Shown here piece after piece: positions 1 to 5,470 of a DNA stretch of 7,113 bases. The position numbers and the translations under genes were made by a program. The DNA is from Pseudomonadota bacterium. GTDB lineage: Bacteria > Pseudomonadota > Alphaproteobacteria > Rhizobiales > Rhizobiaceae. Every line of letters starts with the position of its first letter. Within the stretch, counting starts at the first letter, position 1. The notes under the pieces were generated by a model, which was given only the letters and a program-made list of their open reading frames with translations, was not told where the DNA came from and made no database searches. The DNA is taken from the NCBI GenBank assembly GCA_023419995.1, contig JAEZXF010000149.1:1-7113 (forward strand), in the 5' to 3' direction.

Positions 1-444
1 CCCCCGGCCCCGCCCCCCCCCGCGGCGGCCGCGCCGCGGCCGCATGCCGCGCCTCAGGCGCCGGCCCCGGACGGCCCGGTCGCCACCGTGCCGCTGCGCG
101 CGCTTGCCTGGGGACGCAGCGGCGACAAGGGCAACCACGCCAACATCGGCGTGATCGCGCGCCGGCCAGAGTTCTTTCCCCTGCTCGCTGCGCAGGTCGA
201 CGAGGCGAGCGTCGCCGCTTTCTTCGCCCATTATCTGCAGGGCAGGGTGACGCGCTACGTGCTGCCCGGCTTCCACGCGCTCAACTTCCTGCTGGAGGAC
301 GTGCTCGGTGGCGGCGGCACGGCGTCGCTGCGCTACGACCCGCAGGCGAAGACCTATGCCCAGATGTTCCTCGACCTGCCCGTCACGGTCCCGGCCGCAT
401 GGCTGGAGCGGGGCGGTCCGCTTTCGGGGTGGGACGGGCGATGA
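1..444 (+). CDS. AtuA-family protein, C-terminal AtuA-like domain (5' end outside window)
   Basis: This is the 3' end of a gene that enters from the left. The frame is open from base 1 and stops with TGA at 442-444. The first ~30 residues are a Pro/Ala-rich linker. From about base 91 a compact ~115-residue domain follows, with the hallmarks LAWGRSGDKGNHANIGVIAR, then LPGFHALNFLLEDVLGGGG, TASLRYDP and a closing DLPVTVPAAW. I recognise these as the C-terminal ferredoxin-like domain of AtuA (acyclic terpene utilisation) proteins, normally joined by a linker to an N-terminal DUF1446 domain. The molecular activity of AtuA is not established; in Pseudomonas it is linked to citronellol/geraniol breakdown. 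A GTG at 88 could start a stand-alone domain, but it has no Shine-Dalgarno sequence, so I favour a fused protein cut by the window edge. All three forward frames are open across the first 87 bases, and a run of nine C (13-21) makes the linker frame less certain. Confidence 0.85.
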   Translation, partial: PPAPPPPAAAAPRPHAAPQAPAPDGPVATVPLRALAWGRSGDKGNHANIGVIARRPEFFPLLAAQVDEASVAAFFAHYLQGRVTRYVLPGFHALNFLLEDVLGGGGTASLRYDPQAKTYAQMFLDLPVTVPAAWLERGGPLSGWDGR

Positions 445-454
445 GAATATCGGC

Positions 455-482
455 TTGCATGGAATAAGTTCTATAGTACACT
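455..482 (+). promoter_or_regulatory. Probable promoter of the ech-TRAP-CoA-transferase operon
   Basis: The gap between the AtuA-family stop and the next gene is conspicuously AT-rich compared with its GC-rich surroundings. TTGCAT at 455-460 resembles a -35 box, and TACACT at 477-482, 16 bases downstream, resembles a -10 box. TATAGT at 472-477 is a better -10 match but has no good -35 at the right distance. The location is right for a start of transcription of the five-gene array. The exact boxes are a guess. Confidence 0.4.
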
Positions 483-492
483 ATTACGTACT
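473..492. promoter_or_regulatory. Overlapping palindromes, candidate GntR-family operator
   Basis: Two overlapping inverted repeats lie on the probable promoter. ATAGT-AC-ACTAT (473-484) is a perfect 5-bp-arm palindrome, and AGTAC-N8-GTACT (475-492) is a second perfect one. A third small palindrome, TACGTA, is at 485-490. The first fits the general GntR-family operator form, GT-Nx-AC inside an AT-flanked palindrome. A GntR/UTRA regulator is encoded at the right end of the window and is the natural candidate to bind here. Binding is inferred, not shown. Confidence 0.45.
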
Positions 493-510
493 TTGATGTC
501 GGATCAGCAG

Positions 511-517
511 GGAGGAG
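511..517 (+). promoter_or_regulatory. Ribosome binding site deciding the start of the enoyl-CoA hydratase
   Basis: GGAGGAG lies 8 bases before ATG 526. The in-frame upstream alternatives, TTG 493 and ATG 496, have no Shine-Dalgarno and would place this motif inside the coding region. This makes 526 the preferred start. Confidence 0.75.
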
Positions 518-525
518 CTATCCGA

Positions 526-1329
526 ATGGTCGAGTTCACGACGATCAGCCTCACCGTGGAAGGCGGCATCGCCACGCTGCTGCTCGACCGGCCCTCCCGC
601 CGCAACGCCATCGACATGGCGATGCGCGCCGAGCTTCGCGTCGCCGTCGACCGGCTGCGCAACGACGACGACATCAAGGCGTGCGTCCTCACCGGCTCCG
701 GCGGCAGCTTCTGCGCCGGCGGCGACATCACCACCATGCGCGACCGCAAGCCCGGCTTCGAGGAAGCGCGTCAGCGCATGCGCAGCACCGGCGAGATCGT
801 CATGGCGCTGACGACGCTGGAGAAGCCGCTGATCGCCGCCGTCGACGGCCCGGCCTTCGGCGCCGGCTTCGGCATGGCGCTCGCCGCCGACTTCGTGCTG
901 GCGACGCCGCAGGCCCGGTTCTGTGCCTCCTTCGCGAAGATCGGCCTCGTTCCCGATTTCGCGCTGCACTATTCGCTGCCGCGCCGCGTCGGGCTGGCGC
1001 GGGCGAAGGAGATCATCTTCAGCGCCCGGGAGGTCGACGCCGACGAGGCGCTGAAGCTCGGCATCGCCTGCCGCGTCGTTGCGGCGGAGGACATCGCGGG
1101 CGAAGCCGCGGCGCTGGCCCGCAGCTTCCTCGGCGCGTCGCCCGTGGCGCTGGCGCTGTCGAAAAACCTTCTCAACCAGTCGTTCGAGCTCGATGCCCGG
1201 CAGATCGTCGACGCCGAGACCATGGCGCAGGCCGCCTGCCTGGAATCCGACTATCACCGCGACGCCGCGCAGCGCTTCCTCGAGCGCAGGCCGCCGCGGT
1301 TCACCTGGCATGCCGGTACGGATCGATAG
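526..1329 (+). CDS. Enoyl-CoA hydratase/isomerase family protein (crotonase fold)
   Basis: A 267-residue crotonase-superfamily enzyme, the usual length. These cytoplasmic enzymes hydrate, isomerise or otherwise transform acyl-CoA thioesters through an enolate held in an oxyanion hole. The N-terminal strand region reads VEGGIATLLLDRPSRRNAID (11-30). The first oxyanion-hole segment is SFCAGGD (61-67) and the second GPAFGAGFGMALAAD (108-122). The two glutamates of classical hydratases (rat E144 and E164) align with Gly116 and Phe136. Instead there is an Asp in LVPD (Asp144), as in PaaG-type isomerases. So delta-isomerase or another crotonase reaction is more likely than plain hydration, though this is inference from motifs. 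It is the first gene after the palindromic promoter, with dctP 52 bases downstream, so it is probably expressed with the transporter. It probably acts on the acyl-CoA made by the downstream CoA-transferase and the acyl-CoA dehydrogenase. Confidence 0.92.
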   Translation: MVEFTTISLTVEGGIATLLLDRPSRRNAIDMAMRAELRVAVDRLRNDDDIKACVLTGSGGSFCAGGDITTMRDRKPGFEEARQRMRSTGEIVMALTTLEKPLIAAVDGPAFGAGFGMALAADFVLATPQARFCASFAKIGLVPDFALHYSLPRRVGLARAKEIIFSAREVDADEALKLGIACRVVAAEDIAGEAAALARSFLGASPVALALSKNLLNQSFELDARQIVDAETMAQAACLESDYHRDAAQRFLERRPPRFTWHAGTDR

Positions 1330-1370
1330 GACGGTGCGGCGGCAGCACATGCGCGACAGATAAACGGACA

Positions 1371-1377
1371 GGGAGGA
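1371..1377 (+). promoter_or_regulatory. Ribosome binding site of dctP
   Basis: GGGAGGA lies a few bases before ATG 1382. It is a strong Shine-Dalgarno and confirms the start that yields an N-terminal signal peptide. The 52-base gap after the hydratase stop shows no other obvious structure. Confidence 0.7.
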
Positions 1378-1381
1378 AACC

Positions 1382-2406
1382 ATGAAGTTCATCAACGCCC
1401 TTCGGGCGGCCGGCATCGCGCTCGCCGCCACGACGATGTCGACGGCACTCTACGCCCAGGACAAGATCGTGCTGAAATATGCCGACCAGTTCCCGCTGAC
1501 CCACGCGGCGTCGAAGCTTTCGGCGCAGCCGTTCAAGGAGTGGCTGGAGGCGCGCAGCAACGGCCGCATCGAGGTCCAGCTGTTCCCGGCCGAGCAACTT
1601 GCCAAGGCCGCGGGCCTGCTCGACGCGGTGCGCAACCGCGTCACCGACATCTCCATGGTCGGCGTCGTCTATGTCAGCGACCGCATGCCGCTGACCAGCG
1701 CCGTCGAACTGCCGGGCCTGTTCAGCGATTCGGTCGCCGGCAGCGCCGCCTTCACCCGGCTCGCCCAGAACGACCTGCTCGAGCGCGAGTACCTGCGCAA
1801 CGGCGTGCGCCCGCTGTTCACCATGGTCGCGCCGCCCTACCAGCTGATGTTCGCCAAGACCGAGAAGGTCGACGACATCGGGAGCTGGCGGGCGTGAAGC
1901 TGCGCGCGGCCGGCGCGACCGGCGAGCTGATCGCCAGCTCCCTCGGCGCGGTGCCGGTGCGCGTTCCCGCCTCCGACCTCTACCTCGCGCTCGACCGTGG
2001 CACCGTCGACGGGGCGATCTACAATCCGCCGAGCCTGTTCGCCTACAAGATCGAGGAGGTGCTGGCGTCGATCACCACCAATGCCAGCCTCGGCACCGTC
2101 GCCTTCGCCGCCTTCGTCAACGAGGATGTCTGGAAAGGCCTGCCGGAGGACGTGCGCCAGCTCATCACCGAGGTCTCGAACGAGATCGGCGACACGATGG
2201 CGGCGAAGTTCAAGGAGCAGTCGGACGTCGCCTACACCAAGCTCGACGAGCTCGGCGTCAAGCTGATCGAGCTGTCGCCGGAGGTGCAGGCGCAGTTCAA
2301 CGACAGGCTCCAGAGCGTCGAGACCGAATGGGTCAGCCAGATGGAGGGCCGCAACCTGCCGGGCCGCGCCATCCTCGACGCCTACCGCTCCTACCTGCAG
2401 GAATAG
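1382..2406 (+). pseudogene. dctP: TRAP transporter substrate-binding protein DctP, disrupted by a one-base frameshift
   Basis: DctP is the periplasmic receptor of a TRAP transporter: it binds an organic acid and delivers it to the DctQM membrane pair. Residues 1-25 are a Sec-type signal peptide (basic start, hydrophobic AAGIALAA, cleavage near YA-QD). The mature part carries LKYADQFPLTHAASKL, VQLFPAEQL and VELPGLF. At GGG 1880-1882 the frame is lost, and it ends at TGA 1895-1897 after 171 residues. The next frame continues the family sequence at once: ELAGVKLRAAGATGELIASS, then PASDLYLALDRGTVDGAIY, to TAG 2404-2406. One extra G in the run restores a 341-residue protein of normal family length. 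The break sits just before the conserved ligand-contacting Arg of KLRAAG (restored position 175). GTG 1894 overlaps the TGA, so re-initiation is possible, but the product would lack a signal peptide. It could be a true pseudogene or a sequencing error. Confidence 0.88.
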
Positions 2407-2419
2407 CCGTCCTGCCCTT

Positions 2420-2445
2420 CGCCCTCCGGCCGCCGCCGGAGGGCG
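2420..2445 (+). terminator. Stem-loop between dctP and dctQ (attenuator or mRNA-stabilising hairpin)
   Basis: A perfect 11-bp GC-rich inverted repeat (CGCCCTCCGGC / GCCGGAGGGCG) with a 4-base CGCC loop fills most of the 63-base dctP-dctQ gap. The sequence after it is pyrimidine-rich (CTTCCTCTCT) but has no true T run, so full termination is unlikely. Partial termination, or protection of the dctP transcript 3' end, would raise the receptor above the membrane subunits. Such uneven expression is common for binding-protein transporters. Confidence 0.55.
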
Positions 2446-2469
2446 CTTCCTCTCTGCCCGGAGCACGCG

Positions 2470-2973
2470 ATGCAAAGAACGCTGGAGAACGGTCTCTCCT
2501 TTTTCGACCGTGCCTTCCTGATCGTCGCCCAGGGCGCGATCTTCCTGATGATGCTGTCGATCAGCGCCGACGCGCTCGGCCGCTATCTTCTCAACCGGCC
2601 GCTGCAGGGCAGCTTCGAGTTCACCTCGCTCTACCTGATGGTGATCCTGACCTTCCTCGGCATGCCGGCGACCTATGCACGGGGAGGGCACATCCGGCTC
2701 GACGTGCTGCGACCCTATCTGGCGAGGATCCCCGGCAAGCCGGTCGAGCGCATCAACGCCCTCGTCGCGGCCTGCGTGTTCGGCATCCTCACCTGGTATG
2801 CCGGCGGCGAGGCCATCAGCAAGTTCATCGAGCGCGACACCACCTTCGGCATCGTCCAGTTCCCGCTCTACTGGAGCTACGTGTGGGTGCCGCTCGGCTG
2901 CGGCGCCCTGACGCTGCGCCTGCTGGTCGAGGTCGTCTTCCAGCCCCGCGACGACGAGGAGACCGGCGCATGA
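2470..2973 (+). CDS. dctQ: TRAP transporter small permease subunit DctQ
   Basis: This 167-residue inner-membrane protein is the small subunit of a TRAP transporter, pairing with DctM to receive substrate from the periplasmic receptor. Four hydrophobic segments are visible, at roughly residues 15-36, 50-70, 95-112 and 133-157. The family signature follows the first helix: ADALGRYLLNRPLQGSFEFT (33-52), then FLGMPATYARGGHIRLDVL (62-80). GGAG at 2460-2463 lies 6 bases before ATG 2470. Its stop overlaps the dctM start in ATGA (2970-2973), so the two subunits are probably translationally coupled. It appears intact, unlike dctP. The sequence does not reveal the substrate. Confidence 0.93.
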   Translation: MQRTLENGLSFFDRAFLIVAQGAIFLMMLSISADALGRYLLNRPLQGSFEFTSLYLMVILTFLGMPATYARGGHIRLDVLRPYLARIPGKPVERINALVAACVFGILTWYAGGEAISKFIERDTTFGIVQFPLYWSYVWVPLGCGALTLRLLVEVVFQPRDDEETGA

Positions 2974-4262
2974 CCGGGATCGCGATCGGCGTAACCATCC
3001 TCCTCTTCGTGCTGCTCCTGGCGGGCATGCCGGTGGCCTTCACCATGCTGGTCACGGGTGCTGCCGGCCTCTACCTCACCGGCGGCATCTACCCGCTGAT
3101 CGGCGTCCTGAAGGCCACGCCCTACGAGCACGTCGCCAGCTACACGATGTCGACCCTGCCGATGTTCATCCTGATGGCGGAGTTCCTGACGGCCGGGCGC
3201 TTCACCCGCGACCTGTTCGCCACCTCCCACAGCTGGCTCGGCCACATGCGCGGCGGCATCGCCTACGCGGCGGTCGCCGGCGGGGTGATGCTCTCGGCGG
3301 TGTGCGGCTCGAGCACGGCCGCCGCCGGCACGCTCGCCTCCGCCGCCTATCCGGAGATGCGGCGCTACGGCTACAACGACAGCTTCTCCACCGGCGCGCT
3401 GGCGGTGATCGGCACGCTGGCGATCATGATCCCGCCTTCGATCGGGCTGATCCTGTTCGGCGTGTTCACCGAGACGTCGATCGGCGCGCTGCTGATGGCC
3501 GGCCTGCTGCCCGGCGCGCTCACCGCGGTCGGCTATGTCATCACCATCGCCATCATCGTCCGGCGGAACCCGGACACCGCGCCGGTCGCCGGCGAGCCGG
3601 CACCGATGCGCGAGCGGCTGGTCGGCCTCAAGACGGTGTGGCCGATCCTGCTGCTGATGGGGGCGATGATCGGCGCGATCTATTCGGGCGCGATCACGCC
3701 GACGGAAGTGGGCGCGGTCGGCGCGCTCGCCGCGCTCGGCATCGCGGTGGTGATGGGCCGCATGGGCCGCAGGGACTTCTTCCACGCCCTTGCCACCGCC
3801 ACGCGCCACTCGGCGATGATCCTCGCCATCATCGCCTGCTCGGCGGTGTTCGGCATCTTCCTCACCCTGACCGGCGTCACCCAGGACCTGCTGGTCGCGA
3901 TCCAGGCCGCCGACATCCACCCCTATCTGGTGCTGTTCGCGGTGCTGCTGCTGCTGCTGGTGCTCGGCTTCTTCCTCGACCAGCTTGCGATCCTGGTGCT
4001 GACGCTGCCGCTGACATTCCCGCTTCTCTCCGGCCTCGGCTTCGACGCGGTCTGGCTCGGCATCCTGTTCGTCAAGACGGCCGAGATCGGCCTGATCACG
4101 CCGCCGATGGGCATCAACGTCTTCGTCGTCGCCAGCACCACGGGCGTGCCGGTCAGCAAGGTGTTCCGGGGCGTGTGGCCGTTCGTGGCCGCCGAGCTCG
4201 TCGTGCTGGCGCTGCTGGTGGCGTTCCCCGCCATCTCGCTGTGGTTCCCGGGGCGGATGTGA
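2970..4262 (+). CDS. dctM: TRAP transporter large permease subunit DctM
   Basis: This 430-residue polytopic membrane protein is the transport channel of the TRAP system, which uses ion gradients rather than ATP. It belongs to the DctM/ion-transporter superfamily. Conserved landmarks are STLPMFILMAEFL (61-73), GGVMLSAVCGSSTAAAGTLA (104-123), TLAIMIPPSIGLILFG (149-164), GAITPTEVGAVGA (240-252) and AEIGLITPPMGINVFV (371-386). The last two loop-like Pro-rich segments are typical of the ion/substrate-binding core. The start is ATG 2970, preceded by GAGGAG (2956-2961) inside dctQ with 8-base spacing and overlapping the dctQ stop. The reading frame extends further upstream without a stop, but that part antisenses nothing sensible and merely overlaps dctP/dctQ. 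Its stop overlaps the CoA-transferase start (TGATG). It is full length and intact. Confidence 0.95.
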   Translation: MTGIAIGVTILLFVLLLAGMPVAFTMLVTGAAGLYLTGGIYPLIGVLKATPYEHVASYTMSTLPMFILMAEFLTAGRFTRDLFATSHSWLGHMRGGIAYAAVAGGVMLSAVCGSSTAAAGTLASAAYPEMRRYGYNDSFSTGALAVIGTLAIMIPPSIGLILFGVFTETSIGALLMAGLLPGALTAVGYVITIAIIVRRNPDTAPVAGEPAPMRERLVGLKTVWPILLLMGAMIGAIYSGAITPTEVGAVGALAALGIAVVMGRMGRRDFFHALATATRHSAMILAIIACSAVFGIFLTLTGVTQDLLVAIQAADIHPYLVLFAVLLLLLVLGFFLDQLAILVLTLPLTFPLLSGLGFDAVWLGILFVKTAEIGLITPPMGINVFVVASTTGVPVSKVFRGVWPFVAAELVVLALLVAFPAISLWFPGRM

Positions 4263-5470
4263 TGGCGGCGGGGCTGCTGGCAGGCACCAGGGTGATCGAG
4301 CTCGGCCAGAACCTGGCCGGGCCGTTCGCCGGCGAGATCCTGGCCGACCTCGGCGCGACCGTCATCAAGGTCGAGAAGCCGGAGGGCGGCGATGACGCGC
4401 GCCGCTGGGGACCGCCGATCACCGCCGCCGCGGCGGCGGGCTTCCACGCCATGAACCGCAACAAGCTTTCCGTCGTGCTCGACCTGGCGTCGGAGGAGGG
4501 CAGGGCGAAGCTCGACGCCCTGCTCGGCGACAGCGACGTGCTGGTGCACAACCTGCGCCCCGGCGTGATGCGGAAGCTGGGCTTCGGCGCGGAAGAGGTG
4601 ATGGCCCGCCATCCGCGGCTGATCTACTGCGACATGGGCGCGTTCGGCCACGTCGGCCCGCTCAGGGACCGGCCCGGCTACGAGCCGCTGATGCAGGCCT
4701 TCTCCGGCCTCATCAGCGCCAACGGCCACCCCGACGGCCCGCCGGCGCGGCTGGGCGCCTCGGTCGTCGATCTCGGCACCGGCATGTGGACGGCGATCGG
4801 CGCGCTCGCCGCGCTCCTGCGGCGCGGCCAGACCGGCAGGGGCTGCGTCGTCAACACCTCGCTGTTCGAGACGGCGCTGCTGTGGTGCGGGTTCCACCTC
4901 GTCACCTACATGACCGGCGGCGGCCTGCCGGTGCGGCACGGCACCGGCCACCCGCAGATCGTGCCCTACCAGGCGTTCGAGACCGGCAACGGCCCGTTGG
5001 TGATCGCCGCCGGCAACGACCGGCTGTTCGCGCGGCTGGCCGCGGCGCTCGGCCATCCCGAATGGGCGGCGGACCCGCTGTTCCTGACCAACGAGGACAG
5101 GAGCCGCAACCGCGGGGTGCTGCTGCCGATGATTGCCGGGATCGTCGCCGGGACCACCAAGGAAGAGCTTTCCGAGCGGCTCGAGGCGGCCGGCGTGCCC
5201 TGCGCGCCGATCCATACCGTCGACGAGGTGCTGGCGCACCCGCAGACGGAAGCGCTGGGCATCCTCCAGAGATCGCCGCAGCTCGACCTGTCTCTCATCG
5301 GCATGCCGGTCTCCTTCGACGGCGAGCGCCCGGCCTACCGCCGCGACGCGCCCGCGCTCGGCGCCGATACCGACGCCGTGCTCGTCGCCGGCCGGCAGGA
5401 TCCCGTCAGTAGGATTTCGGCAGCCCGAGCGCCCGCTCGGCCACGTGGCACAGGATCAGCTCCTCGCTGA
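4262..5470 (+). CDS. CaiB/BaiF-type class III CoA-transferase
   Basis: This 402-residue cytoplasmic enzyme moves CoA between carboxylic acids, and would activate an imported acid without ATP. The N-terminus reads GTRVIELGQNLAGPFAGEIL (8-27), then ADLGATVIKVEKPEGGDDAR (28-47). The catalytic Asp that forms the mixed anhydride is Asp170 in GASVVDLGTGM, matching Asp169 of formyl-CoA transferase. YEPLMQAFSGLISANGHPDG (140-159) and VPYQAFETGNGPLVIAAGND (234-253) are also typical. The start ATG 4262 overlaps the dctM stop; the only Shine-Dalgarno is a weak GGGCGGA, so translational coupling is likely. The family normally ends near PALGADTDAVL. Here ~25 further Arg/Ala/Pro-rich residues run 65 bases into the antisense end of the acyl-CoA dehydrogenase gene, and I doubt that tail is functional. 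The donor and acceptor acids are unknown. Confidence 0.93.
   Translation: MAAGLLAGTRVIELGQNLAGPFAGEILADLGATVIKVEKPEGGDDARRWGPPITAAAAAGFHAMNRNKLSVVLDLASEEGRAKLDALLGDSDVLVHNLRPGVMRKLGFGAEEVMARHPRLIYCDMGAFGHVGPLRDRPGYEPLMQAFSGLISANGHPDGPPARLGASVVDLGTGMWTAIGALAALLRRGQTGRGCVVNTSLFETALLWCGFHLVTYMTGGGLPVRHGTGHPQIVPYQAFETGNGPLVIAAGNDRLFARLAAALGHPEWAADPLFLTNEDRSRNRGVLLPMIAGIVAGTTKEELSERLEAAGVPCAPIHTVDEVLAHPQTEALGILQRSPQLDLSLIGMPVSFDGERPAYRRDAPALGADTDAVLVAGRQDPVSRISAARAPARPRGTGSAPR

Noticed and set aside
484..1431. A 315-residue minus-strand open frame opposite the enoyl-CoA hydratase
   Set aside because: Repetitive Arg/Ala/Gly composition and no domain; it is the reverse shadow of a well-supported gene.
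1894..2406. A separate second gene starting at GTG 1894 with GTGA overlap
   Set aside because: The segment is the second half of a single DctP domain and would have no signal peptide or complete fold; a frameshift is the simpler reading.
3945..3962. CTG triplet repeat in dctM as a possible variable microsatellite
   Set aside because: It encodes a Leu run inside a transmembrane helix, and length changes would stay in frame; this is ordinary codon use.
2877..5239. Long minus-strand open frames (2877-3920 and 3923-5239) opposite dctM and the CoA-transferase
   Set aside because: Low-complexity Arg/Ala/Gly/His-rich translations without motifs; the plus-strand genes fully explain the codon pattern.
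5425..5449. Stem-loop CCGAGC-GCCC-GCTCGG and adjacent palindrome GCCACGTGGC at the convergent junction, possibly a bidirectional terminator
   Set aside because: It lies inside the conserved C-terminal codons of the acyl-CoA dehydrogenase and has no T run on either side, so codon-driven coincidence in GC-rich DNA is more likely.
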